Source: Alphaproteobacteria bacterium (lineage in GTDB: Bacteria > Pseudomonadota > Alphaproteobacteria > Caulobacterales > Parvularculaceae). Taken from it: 64,000 bases of DNA. Below the pieces are notes generated by a model. The model was not told where the DNA came from. It worked only from the letters and a program-made list of their open reading frames with translations, and made no database searches. The translations under genes were made by a program, and so were the position numbers. Positions within the stretch are counted from its first letter, which is position 1. Every line of letters begins with the position of its first letter. The stretch lies in NCBI GenBank assembly GCA_016125455.1, contig WGLS01000019.1:40369-104368 (forward strand). Reading direction: 5' to 3'. Shown in pieces: positions 7,557-16,394 of this stretch.

Positions 7557-9188
7557 ATGACGTTCATTCTCATCCTGACCGCGATTGGCTTTGTCGGCAT
7601 CGCAACTGCGCTGTTCCTCATGCGCAACGAGCCGAAAGGCCTCTACATTCTCTTCTTCGCGGAGATGTGGGAGCGTTTCTCCTATTATGGCATGCGCGCA
7701 CTTCTGGTCTTTTACCTGACCAAGCACTTCCTTTTCGATCAGAATGCCGCATACGGACTTTACGGCGCCTACACGACGCTCGTCTATATACTGCCGGTCA
7801 TCGGCGGCGCCATCGCCGACCGCTATCTCGGCCAGCGCCGGGCGGTGCAGATCGGCGCTCTCCTGCTGGTCGCGGGCCACGGCCTGATGGCGTTCGAGGG
7901 CGAGCCGGTGGCCGCCGGCGAGAGCCCCGATGTGGCTGTCATCAACATTTTCTATCTGGCGCTGGCGCTGATCATCACCGGCGTGGGCTTCCTGAAGGGC
8001 AACATCTCCGCTCTTGTCGGCCAGCTTTATCCAAAGACGGACAAGCGGCGCGATTCGGCGTTCACCTACTTCTATGTGGGCATCAACGCAGGCGCCTTCT
8101 TCGGCGCATTATACGCCGGTTACCTGGGTGAGACTTTCGGCTGGAAATACGGCTTTGGCCTAGCTGGCATCGGCATGCTGCTCGGCCTGGTCGTGTTCAT
8201 TCTGGGCAAGCCGCTCCTGCAGGGCGCGGGCGAGCCGCCGAGCATTGAGGAATTGAAGAAGCCGCGCTTCGCCGGCCTCAACGCGGAATGGCTCACATAT
8301 CTGGGCACCGTCGTCGCGGTCGCCGCCGTTTGGTGGATGGTGCGCGACCAGGGCACGGTCGGCACGCTGCTCTATGTCACGATGGCGCTCACCTACGCCT
8401 ACATTCTCTGGCGCGCCGTCGCGAAGCTTGAGCCGCACGCCCGCGACCGGATCTTCGCGGCGCTGTTCCTCATCACCATGAACGTACTGTTCTGGGGCCT
8501 GTTTGAGCAGGCGGGATCGTCGCTCAACGTCTACGCCGACGAGCAGGTAGACCGGACGCTGTTCGGCCAGGAGGTGCCGGCGTCGATCTTCCAGTCGCTC
8601 AACGCCATGTACATTATCTTCCTTGGTCCGATCTTCGCGGCGGTCTGGGCGTTCCTTGGGCGTCGCGGCATGGACCCGACTGCGCCGCAGAAATTCGGCC
8701 TCGGCATGCTGCAACTGGGCCTCGGCTTCCTCGTGCTTGTTTGGGGCGCGAACGCAGCTGGCGCCGGGCTGACGCCGGTCTTGTTCATCTTCCTTATCTA
8801 CCTGCTGCACACCACCGGCGAGCTTTGCCTTTCGCCGGTCGGCCTGTCCGCTATGACCCGCCTGTCCACCTCGAAAATGGTGGGCCTTATCATGGGCGCG
8901 TGGTTCCTCGCGTCGGGCGCGGGCAACTTTGTCGCCGGCCTGATCGCGCAGCTCACGACGGCGGAAGGGGAGGGAAGCGAAAACGTCGTCCTTGACGTCT
9001 ATTCCAATGTCGGTTGGGTCGCGATCGCGGTCGGCGTCGGGCTCATCGTCATCTCGCCGCTCATCAATCGGCTGATGCATCTCGACACGCTGAAGGACGA
9101 TCCGCATCCGCTCGCCGGCGAGAGCGAGATCGGCGAACCGATGGGGCCGGGGATTCATCCCGGTCGAAAAGGTCAGCTGGCGGAATAG
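7557..9188 (+). CDS. POT/PTR-family proton-coupled peptide symporter
   Basis: This is a 543-residue major-facilitator protein that imports di- and tripeptides with protons. Family hallmarks are present: FFAEMWERFSYYGMRALL in the first helices (the ExxERFxYYG proton-coupling motif), GGAIADRYLGQRR (PTR2 signature), FYLALALIITGVGFLKGNIS, and FYVGINAGAFFGAL. About 14 hydrophobic segments are visible, as expected for the bacterial DtpA/YdgR type. ATG 7557 is chosen because GTGGAGG precedes it. The longer in-frame extension to 7479 has non-protein-like composition. The gene is probably read together with the adenosyltransferase that follows 29 bases later. Confidence 0.92.
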   Translation: MTFILILTAIGFVGIATALFLMRNEPKGLYILFFAEMWERFSYYGMRALLVFYLTKHFLFDQNAAYGLYGAYTTLVYILPVIGGAIADRYLGQRRAVQIGALLLVAGHGLMAFEGEPVAAGESPDVAVINIFYLALALIITGVGFLKGNISALVGQLYPKTDKRRDSAFTYFYVGINAGAFFGALYAGYLGETFGWKYGFGLAGIGMLLGLVVFILGKPLLQGAGEPPSIEELKKPRFAGLNAEWLTYLGTVVAVAAVWWMVRDQGTVGTLLYVTMALTYAYILWRAVAKLEPHARDRIFAALFLITMNVLFWGLFEQAGSSLNVYADEQVDRTLFGQEVPASIFQSLNAMYIIFLGPIFAAVWAFLGRRGMDPTAPQKFGLGMLQLGLGFLVLVWGANAAGAGLTPVLFIFLIYLLHTTGELCLSPVGLSAMTRLSTSKMVGLIMGAWFLASGAGNFVAGLIAQLTTAEGEGSENVVLDVYSNVGWVAIAVGVGLIVISPLINRLMHLDTLKDDPHPLAGESEIGEPMGPGIHPGRKGQLAE

Positions 9189-9217
9189 TTGAATCTGTAA
9201 GCACGGAGCGTACGCAA

Positions 9218-9793
9218 GTGCCGGACCGTCTGAACACAATCGTCACTCGCGGCGGCGACGCCGGGGAGACCTCCCTCGGCGACGGATCGCGTCGCCCGAA
9301 GCACGATCCGCGCGTCTGCCTGCTAGGCGACGTCGATGAGCTCAACGCCTCGATCGGCGTCGTGCGCGCCCATGGGCCGGACGGCGACGTCGACGGCGTG
9401 CTTGAAGGCGTCCAGCATGACCTGTTCGATCTCGGCGGCGCATTGTGCTTTCCGGGCGCGACCTTGCTCAGCCCAGCCCATGTTCGCCGCCTCGACGATG
9501 CGGCCGCCGCGCTCAACGCGACCCTGCCGCCGCTGAAGGAATTCGTGCTGCCGGGCGGCGCGCCGATTGTCGCCTCCCTGCATGTGGCCCGGACGGTCTG
9601 CCGGCGCGTCGAACGCAATGCCTCGGCGTTTTTTTCAGGCGGAGAGGAGGCGGCGGGCCTTACCGCTGACGCGGCGGCGTATCTTAATCGGCTATCGGAT
9701 TATCTCTTCATCGCCGCCCGAACCGAAGCCCGCCGCGCCGGCGCCGGCGAAACGTTGTGGCAAAAGTCGAAAAGCATTGCGCCGGGAGAATGA
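9218..9793 (+). CDS. PduO-type ATP:cob(I)alamin adenosyltransferase
   Basis: It transfers the adenosyl group of ATP to cob(I)alamin to form coenzyme B12. Family signatures are the N-terminal ATP site TRGGDAGETSLGDGSR, GDVDELNASIGV, RTVCRRVERN and YLNRLSDYLFIAAR. The most plausible start is GTG 9218 (MPDRLNTIV), with CGGAG upstream; this gives 191 residues, the normal length. It links to the cobalamin theme of the cobS gene at 34.9 kb, though the two are not adjacent. Confidence 0.92.
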   Translation: MPDRLNTIVTRGGDAGETSLGDGSRRPKHDPRVCLLGDVDELNASIGVVRAHGPDGDVDGVLEGVQHDLFDLGGALCFPGATLLSPAHVRRLDDAAAALNATLPPLKEFVLPGGAPIVASLHVARTVCRRVERNASAFFSGGEEAAGLTADAAAYLNRLSDYLFIAARTEARRAGAGETLWQKSKSIAPGE

Positions 9794-9978
9794 CCGCGGG
9801 CGCCTTTTCGGCGCCAAGTCGTCCGGGGGTTCATTTTTCGCTTACGCTACCATGGTTGAGTGGCGTTTCCCGCCGCGCGGCCGATCGACGGGCCGCCTCC
9901 CGTCTTGACGATCTGTTTGATAAATTTACCAAAGTGTTCAACCGGCCGGTAAACTGTCAGGCCTAGACTTCGCCTGTT

Positions 9979-10656
9979 ATGTTGAGCGTCGGTGCGACAT
10001 CCCTGTCTCCGCCGCAAGTCGCGGCAGGGCGGCCTTCCATCCAACGGGAAACCGGGGGAGCGGACGGGTCTGCCGATGCGCCAACAGCGGCGCCCGCAAC
10101 CCAGCTGAGCGAAGAAGAGCAGCGGATTGTCGCGCAGTTGAAGGCCCGCGACCGCGAGGTGCGCGCTCACGAACAGGCTCACAAGGCTGTTGGCGGGCGA
10201 TATGCCGGGGCGATCAGCTATGAGTATGATCGCGGTCCGGACGGCAAGGCCTACGCCGTTGCCGGCGAGGTGCCGATTGATGCGTCGCCAGTTGCGGACA
10301 ATCCCAAAGCGACGATCGCCAAGATGGAGATTGTCATCGCAGCGGCCCTCGCGCCCGTCGAGCCTTCGGCTCAGGACCGCGCGGTTGCGCGGCAGGCCCA
10401 GTCCACCAAAATCGAGGCGGAGACCGAATTGCGCGCCCAAAGGCGCGAGGAGCGATTTGCGGCGCGCCCGGATTCCCTCAACGGGATTCTGCTCGACCGG
10501 TTCGAAGACGCGAAACGCGGCGCGCCGGGAGCGGAGACGAACGCTCTCGAGGCCTTTCGCGCCTATGCCCAGCAGATTGCAAGAGCGCCCGCAGAGATTG
10601 CGCAATTCGCTGGCGTGACAGGGGGCGGTCTGCGGTTTGGCGGCATCCTCGTCTGA
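9979..10656 (+). CDS. SprA-related putative metalloprotease (CJM1_0395-like)
   Basis: This 225-residue protein has an acidic, low-complexity N terminus. Its conserved core contains VRAHEQAHKAVGGRYAG followed by YEYDRGPDGKAYAVAGEVPID. That core matches the SprA-related family, whose HExxH-like HEQAH is read as a metalloprotease motif although activity is not established. The C-terminal third is predicted helical (REERFAARPDSLNG) and then Gly-rich. No signal peptide is evident. The gene stands alone between an adenosyltransferase and ompA. ATG 9979 lacks a clear ribosome site. Confidence 0.75.
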   Translation: MLSVGATSLSPPQVAAGRPSIQRETGGADGSADAPTAAPATQLSEEEQRIVAQLKARDREVRAHEQAHKAVGGRYAGAISYEYDRGPDGKAYAVAGEVPIDASPVADNPKATIAKMEIVIAAALAPVEPSAQDRAVARQAQSTKIEAETELRAQRREERFAARPDSLNGILLDRFEDAKRGAPGAETNALEAFRAYAQQIARAPAEIAQFAGVTGGGLRFGGILV

Positions 10657-10872
10657 CGCGCGCCTCGCCGACTGGATTATCTCGGTGGCGATATTGTCTC
10701 AGTTGCCTTGCAGACTGTCCGAATGATCTGACCCGAATGTTCCGGCCGGGGCGACTGATTCGGGGCGGATCCGACATCCGAAGACCGTGGAAAACGCCAA
10801 GGCCGCGACGATTCGGCCGGTTCGGGGGCTCAAGACTGACAGACCTGTCACAATCAATGTTTCGCAGATGCG

Positions 10873-10901
10873 TTGATGCAACATGATTAACCGGATATTA
10901 T
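10873..10901 (+). promoter_or_regulatory. Predicted sigma70-type promoter of the OmpA-family gene
   Basis: TTGATG (10873-10878) and TATTAT (10896-10901) are separated by exactly 17 bp, close to the housekeeping consensus. Transcription would begin near 10908 and leave a leader of about 115 bases before ATG 11025. In the rest of the 368-base gap from 10657, upstream of this site, I see no gene and no other clear signal. Confidence 0.6.
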
Positions 10902-11024
10902 CGAAACCGGTCGATTTGCGCTTGGGACGGCTGTTAGTCGCCGGACAAAACGTCTATGACCATCGCAAGAACGTCGGCTCGCACGGGCGCGCGTCTTGGT
11001 AGCTGCACCTTAGGAGGGGACTAC

Positions 11025-12170
11025 ATGAACCTGAAAGCAACTCTTTACGCCGCCGTCGCCGCCGTCGCGATCGCGCCGGCAGCGAATGCGTACGAAGGCT
11101 GGTACGGCTCCATCGGCGCTGGCTTGTCGTACAACCAGCCGGACCTCGACACCGAAGGCACCGGCGCCATCAATTTCGACACGGACGGCGACTACGACAA
11201 TGGCATCGGCATCTACACCGCCGTCGGCTATTCGTGGGACAGCGGCGTTCGCCTCGAGCTTGAGTATTCCTATCGCCAGAACGACGTTCGCCACTGGGCG
11301 GGCGACGGCCTCGGCTTCACCGGCTTCAACACCGCGAACAACAATTTCTCGGGCGAACTCGACGCTCACGCGTTGATGGTCAACGCGCTGTACGACTTCC
11401 AGGTCAATGACACCTTTACGCCGTACATCGGCGCTGGCGCTGGCGTCGCTTCTTTTGGCGGCGTGTTCTCCGGCAATGATCCGCTGTTCACAGGCGGCCC
11501 GGTGAATCTGTCGATCAGCGACAAGGGCGTTCGTCGCCTTGCCGGTCAACTGATCGCGGGCGTCAATGTGGCCCTCGCCGACAATCTTGGCCTCGACCTG
11601 TCTTACCGTTACTTCATCGCGGCGCGCGATCCGCGCTTCGACGGCAACATTAACGGCGTGGCGCAGACGGTCCGCACCGATTACCAGAACCATGGCCTGT
11701 TCGCTGGTCTGCGCTGGAATTTTGGCGCCCCGGCGCCGAAGGTCGAGTACAAGGATTGCTGGGACGGCTCGTCCGTGCCGGTCGCCAGCCCTTGCCCGCC
11801 GCAGCCGGTTGAAGATGTCGACGCCGTTCCCGGCCCGATTAGCTTCCCGATCTACTTCGGCTACGACAAGACGAACCTGACGTCCGACGCCATGACCGCG
11901 ATCCAGAATGCCGCGGCCCAGGCCCTTCAGAACGACATCAACCTCGTCGTCGTCTCCGGCAACACAGACACGTCGGGCAGCGCTGACTACAACGAGCGCC
12001 TCTCGGCTCGCCGCGCCCAGGTCGTCCGCGACGCCCTGATTGCCAATGGCGTACCGGCCGGCAGCATCCGGACGGAAGCGAACGGCGAGCGTAACCTCGC
12101 CAAGCCGACGCCGGATGGCGTCCGCGAGCCGCTGAACCGTCGCGCTGAAGTCGTCATCACCTTCCAGTAA
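11025..12170 (+). CDS. OmpA-family outer membrane beta-barrel protein
   Basis: This is a 381-residue exported protein. A signal peptide (MNLKATLYAAVAAVAIAPAANA) is followed by a barrel region of alternating strands rich in Gly/Tyr/Asn (GWYGSIGAGLSYN, VGYSWDSGVRLELEYSYR, LGLDLSYRYF). A short hinge with two cysteines comes next, then a C-terminal peptidoglycan-binding OmpA domain with SGNTDTSGSADYNERLSARRA. It links outer membrane to cell wall. A strong AGGAGGGG ribosome site, a near-consensus promoter and a strong terminator suggest high expression as a monocistron. ATG 11025 was chosen over an upstream in-frame start because of the ribosome site and signal peptide. Confidence 0.93.
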   Translation: MNLKATLYAAVAAVAIAPAANAYEGWYGSIGAGLSYNQPDLDTEGTGAINFDTDGDYDNGIGIYTAVGYSWDSGVRLELEYSYRQNDVRHWAGDGLGFTGFNTANNNFSGELDAHALMVNALYDFQVNDTFTPYIGAGAGVASFGGVFSGNDPLFTGGPVNLSISDKGVRRLAGQLIAGVNVALADNLGLDLSYRYFIAARDPRFDGNINGVAQTVRTDYQNHGLFAGLRWNFGAPAPKVEYKDCWDGSSVPVASPCPPQPVEDVDAVPGPISFPIYFGYDKTNLTSDAMTAIQNAAAQALQNDINLVVVSGNTDTSGSADYNERLSARRAQVVRDALIANGVPAGSIRTEANGERNLAKPTPDGVREPLNRRAEVVITFQ

Positions 12171-12220
12171 GAAGGTCGGCGATCCGGGACGGCCAGACCG
12201 TCCCGGTGCAACAGACAGTG

Positions 12221-12254
12221 AAACGCCCTGGCCTTCCGGTCGGGGCGTTTTTTT
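12221..12254 (+). terminator. Rho-independent terminator of the OmpA-family gene
   Basis: An AACGCCC arm is complemented by GGGGCGTT and followed by a run of seven T residues, 50-80 bases after the stop codon. A second GC-rich hairpin (CGGGACGG/CCGTCCCG) lies at about 12185-12206. Confidence 0.85.
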
Positions 12255-12389
12255 GACGTGTTGGTACTGTCGCGACCGATGCATCGCCAGTGACGGGCCG
12301 GTCTTTGCACCTTTGGTGCGGTCGCACAGCATCCACGGACCGAAAGGCGAGCGCTCCGCCAGCCGGCCGAATCCGGCGATCCGGGGCTG

Positions 12390-13106
12390 TTACCCGACGT
12401 TTTCCGAAGATGGAACGCCGTAGAGCCGCCAGAACGCATCAAGGCCGTTGGCGAGCTGTTCGTCGATCGCCGCGTCAATGTCGCCCGGCGGCGCCCCGAG
12501 AAGCATTTCAGAATAAAGCGGCTCGGTGATGAGCGCGCCGAGCTGGTGTACGGCGAGTTCCGGATCGGCGTCCGGCCGGACGACGCCCCGCGACTGAAGG
12601 CGCGCGACAATGTTGGCGGCGCCTTCGACCATGAAGTAGAGGCCGTTCTCCAAGTAGGCGCGGCCGAGTTCCGGTTTGCGAGACGATTCGAACGTCGCGA
12701 TCCGGCGCAGGGCGATCGCTTCCTTGTCGAGAATTGCCCGCAGGAAGGCCCGGGACAGTCCCTGCACGAATTCACGCGGCGTCGTGCCGCGTTCGGCCGC
12801 TTCGATATCAACGGGCAGGACTCGGCGGCACGTTTCCTCGATCGCCGCGCCGAACAGCTGTTCCTTGGAGGCGAACCTGTTGTACACGGTTCGCTTTGAG
12901 ACGTTCGCCGTCAGGGCGATGGCGTCCATGCTCGCGCCGTCAAAACCGTTGGCGAGAAAAACCGTTCGCGCGGCGGCGATGATCGCGGCTTCCTTTGCAT
13001 CGAACGGGGCGGACGGCTCGCTGGCGTCGTGGACCTCGCGTTCGCGCGGGCTGGCGTCGCGGCGCGACGTCACCGGGGCCGACACGTCACGTTGGCGGTC
13101 TGTCAT
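12390..13106 (-). CDS. TetR/AcrR-family transcriptional regulator
   Basis: This is a 238-residue regulator. After a disordered N terminus of about 35 residues, the DNA-binding domain reads AAIIAAARTVFLANGFDGASMDAIALTANVSKRTVYNRFASKEQLF, a textbook TetR helix-turn-helix. The C-terminal ligand domain resembles the AefR type (FVQGLSRAFLRAIL, RRIATFESSRKPEL). AAAGGGAG precedes ATG 13106. It is divergent from the penicillin-binding protein gene 160 bases away. Control of that gene or of itself is possible but not shown. Confidence 0.88.
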   Translation of the reverse strand: MTDRQRDVSAPVTSRRDASPREREVHDASEPSAPFDAKEAAIIAAARTVFLANGFDGASMDAIALTANVSKRTVYNRFASKEQLFGAAIEETCRRVLPVDIEAAERGTTPREFVQGLSRAFLRAILDKEAIALRRIATFESSRKPELGRAYLENGLYFMVEGAANIVARLQSRGVVRPDADPELAVHQLGALITEPLYSEMLLGAPPGDIDAAIDEQLANGLDAFWRLYGVPSSENVG

Positions 13107-13267
13107 TGCGCTCCCTTTGGACGGACGCCGCTCATAGCACTTTATCGCCGAAGGGTGAATGCAGCCCTTCCATGGCGGACTGGATCCGGCGTCGCCCCGG
13201 CTGGGCGCTTTTCTCTCGTTCTGCGCATTTACGGCTCATTAACAACGTGCCCCCGATGTCGTGGGTC

Positions 13268-15394
13268 ATGACAAACAGCCGAAAAACGCGAAACGGCCAG
13301 ACAAAGGGCAGGCGGAAAAAGGGCGGCCAGACAAAGGGCAGGCGTCCGACGAATCGTGCCCGGCATCCGGCCGCCGCAGGGTCCGGGGCATCATCCGGCG
13401 CTCCGCGAAAGGCCGGGACGCGGGCGGTCCGGAAACGCCCCGCTGCCTCGCGGGGCGCCGCGCGCCGCGGGCGATCGCCGTCGACGCGCAACAGAAGAGG
13501 CGCCCGCGCCCGACGGCCGCTGGCGCGGATCGCCGTTTATGCAGGGCATGCCGCGGCCTCGCTGATGATCATGGCCGTACTTGCGCTAGGCGGCGCCTAC
13601 CTGGTGATCCGGGATCTGCCGACAACGGAGGAATTGACGGTGCAGGCCGGCTCGCCGTCCTTCATCGCGAGCGACGGCGCGCCGATCCTTCAGGAGGGCC
13701 GCTATGTCGGCGCTGAGGTTGCGCTGGCGGATCTGCCGCCGCACGTCGTGCAGGCGGCCCTGGCGATTGAAGATCGCAATTTCTACCACCACGTCGGCGT
13801 CAACCCCCTGTCAATCGTCCGTGCATTGGTGGTCAATCTCCGTGAAGGCGACATCCGTCAGGGCGGATCGACGATTACCCAGCAGCTGGCCAAGAATCTG
13901 TTCCTTTCCCGCGACCGCACGATCATCCGTAAGCTGCAGGAAGCGTTTCTTGCGATCCGGCTGGAGCGCCGGTTCACCAAGGACGAATTGCTCGCGCTTT
14001 ATCTGAACCGCGCCTATTTCGGCGGCGGCGCCTATGGCATCGCCGCCGCCGCCGACCGCTATTTCGACAAGGCGCCGACCGAGCTGTCCGTGGGCGAAGC
14101 GGCTATCCTGGCCGGGCTGTTGCAGGCGCCGACAAGGTACGCCCCGAACGCTCATCCGGAAATTGCCGGCGAGCGCGCCCGCGAGGTGCTGGTGGCGATG
14201 GTCGACGCGGGGTTTCTTGATTATTTTGCCGCCGAGGAAATCGCCTCTCGGCCAATCCGCCTGCGGCGCGACCCGTTGTTTGCGGCGCCGTACTTCCTTG
14301 ATGCCGCCCGACGCGAAACCCGCGACCTGTTTGGCGACGATCGGCAAATGCCGGTCGACGCGATCGTCCGCACGACCCTTTCCGCAAGCGCCCAGAAGGC
14401 CCTGGTCGATGGAGTTGACGCCGGGATAAGCCTTGCGCGCTTGCCGGGCGACGTTGAGGTGGCGGCCGTCCTCATCGATGGCGCCGGCGCGGTGCGCGCA
14501 ATGATCGGGGGACGGGACTACGCGGCCTCGCAGTTCAACCGCGCCGTGGATGCCCGACGGCAGCCGGGATCGGCGTTCAAGCCGTTCGTGTTCCTTGCCG
14601 CGCTTGAGGCGGGCGCATCTCCTTACGACGTCGTGTCGGACACGCCGGTCGGCGTGGCTGGCTGGCGGCCGTCAAACTATGGCGACAAGTTCCACGGCGA
14701 CGTGTCGCTTACCGAGGCCCTCGCGGTATCCGCCAATGCCGCGACGATTCGGGTGCAGGAAACGATCGGCCGCCCTGTTGTGCGCGCTGCTGCTCGCCGG
14801 ATGGGCGTCTCCTCGCCGCTCAGCGACGGCCCCGCGCTGGCGCTTGGCGTCGACGTGATGACGCCGCTCGAGCTTGCCGCCGCTTATGCGCCATTCGCGA
14901 ATGGCGGCTACCGAGTAAAGCCATACTTCGTTGAGCGGATTGCGGATCCGCTCGGGCGGACGGTCGAGCGCCGCGAGGCGAGTTATTATGACCGCGCGGC
15001 GGAACCCTGGGCGATTGAACGGATGAAGGGCATGTTGCGGGCGGTGGTGACTGAAGGCACCGGCCGCGCTGCGGCGATTCCCGGCGTAGACGTCGGCGGC
15101 AAGACCGGCACAAGCCAGGAAAGCCGCGACGCCTGGTTCGTCGGCTACGCCCGCGGCTACGTGCTCGCGGTGTGGACCGGCCGGGACGACAACACGCCGA
15201 TGCAAGACATTACAGGCGGAGGCGCGGCGGCGGTTCTCTGGCGCGAAGCGATGGGCCGCGTTCTGGCGAGCGATGTCGAGCCGGCCGCCGCCGTCACGCC
15301 GGCTCTCATGTCCGCGCGCATCGTGCCGATCAACGAAGGCGGGCCATCGGTTGCACCGGTCGCTCCTCGACGCAAGCGATCGGCGCCTCGCTAG
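13268..15394 (+). CDS. Bifunctional penicillin-binding protein 1A family (glycosyltransferase/transpeptidase)
   Basis: It polymerises and cross-links peptidoglycan. From ATG 13268 it has 708 residues. A very basic cytoplasmic tail of about 95 residues is followed by one membrane helix (YAGHAAASLMIMAVLALGGAYLV). The GT51 domain comes next, with catalytic Glu in AIEDRNFYHHVG and GGSTITQQLAKNLFLS. The transpeptidase domain has SxxK in RQPGSAFKPF, SxN in SANAAT and KTGTS. Length is between MtgA and full PBP1a. The stop overlaps by four bases the stop of the convergent ygjP-like gene. In-frame starts further upstream (13256, or back to 12995 through the TetR region) are less likely. Confidence 0.9.
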   Translation: MTNSRKTRNGQTKGRRKKGGQTKGRRPTNRARHPAAAGSGASSGAPRKAGTRAVRKRPAASRGAARRGRSPSTRNRRGARARRPLARIAVYAGHAAASLMIMAVLALGGAYLVIRDLPTTEELTVQAGSPSFIASDGAPILQEGRYVGAEVALADLPPHVVQAALAIEDRNFYHHVGVNPLSIVRALVVNLREGDIRQGGSTITQQLAKNLFLSRDRTIIRKLQEAFLAIRLERRFTKDELLALYLNRAYFGGGAYGIAAAADRYFDKAPTELSVGEAAILAGLLQAPTRYAPNAHPEIAGERAREVLVAMVDAGFLDYFAAEEIASRPIRLRRDPLFAAPYFLDAARRETRDLFGDDRQMPVDAIVRTTLSASAQKALVDGVDAGISLARLPGDVEVAAVLIDGAGAVRAMIGGRDYAASQFNRAVDARRQPGSAFKPFVFLAALEAGASPYDVVSDTPVGVAGWRPSNYGDKFHGDVSLTEALAVSANAATIRVQETIGRPVVRAAARRMGVSSPLSDGPALALGVDVMTPLELAAAYAPFANGGYRVKPYFVERIADPLGRTVERREASYYDRAAEPWAIERMKGMLRAVVTEGTGRAAAIPGVDVGGKTGTSQESRDAWFVGYARGYVLAVWTGRDDNTPMQDITGGGAAAVLWREAMGRVLASDVEPAAAVTPALMSARIVPINEGGPSVAPVAPRRKRSAPR
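13295..13344 (+). repeat. In-frame 30-bp tandem duplication in the PBP N-terminal tail
   Basis: GGCCAGACAAAGGGCAGGCG occurs at 13295-13314 and again at 13325-13344, a 30-base period. This encodes two copies of a GQTKGRR-containing decapeptide in the basic cytoplasmic tail. It looks like a recent slippage or unequal-crossover duplication. Confidence 0.85.
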
Positions 15395-16128
15395 GCGTCG
15401 ACGCCCCAGCAGAACAGGTCAGGCCCGCGGCGCTTCAGCCACTCCTCCGCTCCCGTACGATCGACGCCCATTCGATCGACGAGCCGCCAGAATGCCGGTG
15501 AGTGGTTCATGTGGCGCAGGTGGGCGCATTCGTGCGCGGCGACATAGTCGAGGACAAAAGAAGGCGCGAGGATGAGGCGCCAGGAGAACGACAGCGCGCC
15601 GTCGCTTGAGCAACTGCCCCAGCGGGACTGTTGGTCCCTGACGGCGATCGGGCCGCGGCGTTCGCCGATGCGGGTCGAGAATTCATCCGTCATTGATGAC
15701 AGACGCTCCCGGGCCCGCCGCTTCAGCCAGTCAACGACGCGGCGGTTCAGATGTTCGGGCGCGCAGGCGACGGACAGTTCCCGGACGGACTCCTCAAAGG
15801 TCGCGCCGCGCCCGGCGTCGCGTCGCCGGATTGTCGCCATTTCGCCTTCCAGCGGGAAACTGACGCCATCTCCGAACGGGGTCGGGGCGGGCGTTTCGAG
15901 CAGTCGGCCGAGAATCCACAACCGTCGCGACCGGGCGAACGCCAATGCCTCGTTCGACGACGCGCGGACAGGCATGGTCACGATCGCCCGTCTGGTGCGC
16001 GGATCGACGCGCAGGATGTAGCGCCGCGCGCGCGCGTTCCGCCGCAGCTCGACGGCAATGTCGACGCCATCAATCTTGAACAGGCTTGGACCGGCGGTCC
16101 TGCGCGTGTTGGGCGGACGGGATGTCAT
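15391..16128 (-). CDS. YgjP-type zinc metallopeptidase (SprT-like, M48-related)
   Basis: This 245-residue protein has the YgjP/DUF45 layout: an N-terminal beta-rich region (DGVDIAVELRRNARARRYILRV), then QQSRWGSCSSDGALSFSWRLILAP, then the zinc motif VAAHECAHLRHMNHSPAFW. The motif is HExxH with a third His four residues on. Members are thought to be cytosolic peptidases, but substrates are unknown. ATG 16128 is preferred to the 67-residue upstream extension, whose composition is not protein-like. The gene is convergent with the PBP gene, overlapping by four bases at the stops. Confidence 0.85.
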   Translation of the reverse strand: MTSRPPNTRRTAGPSLFKIDGVDIAVELRRNARARRYILRVDPRTRRAIVTMPVRASSNEALAFARSRRLWILGRLLETPAPTPFGDGVSFPLEGEMATIRRRDAGRGATFEESVRELSVACAPEHLNRRVVDWLKRRARERLSSMTDEFSTRIGERRGPIAVRDQQSRWGSCSSDGALSFSWRLILAPSFVLDYVAAHECAHLRHMNHSPAFWRLVDRMGVDRTGAEEWLKRRGPDLFCWGVDA

Positions 16129-16394
16129 GCCGCGCCGGTCCACAAACCGGCAGCGCGAACGTCGGAAACTCCAGGCGCCATGAATGCTCCTGCGAAAACA
16201 TCGACCGGGGTCGTACGCCAGAAAGGCGGATCGCAAGCGAATGATACAGCCGTTTCCCGCTTTTGGTCGACCTTCGAATTTGACGTGGCGATGGCGCGCG
16301 CCGCAACCAGCCCGGCAAGGACGGCGCACGGTGTTCGTTTTGCGATTCCTCGACTAGTTTGACGCACGCCATGCCCCGAGCCCCGGAATTCCCG

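Noticed and set aside
9799..9815. Terminator after the adenosyltransferase gene
   Set aside because: GGCGCC TTTTC GGCGCC can fold, but no T-run follows and the stem is only six pairs.
13295..13344. CRISPR or regulatory repeat
   Set aside because: There are only two 20-base copies with a 30-base period in a coding frame, so it is an in-gene duplication.
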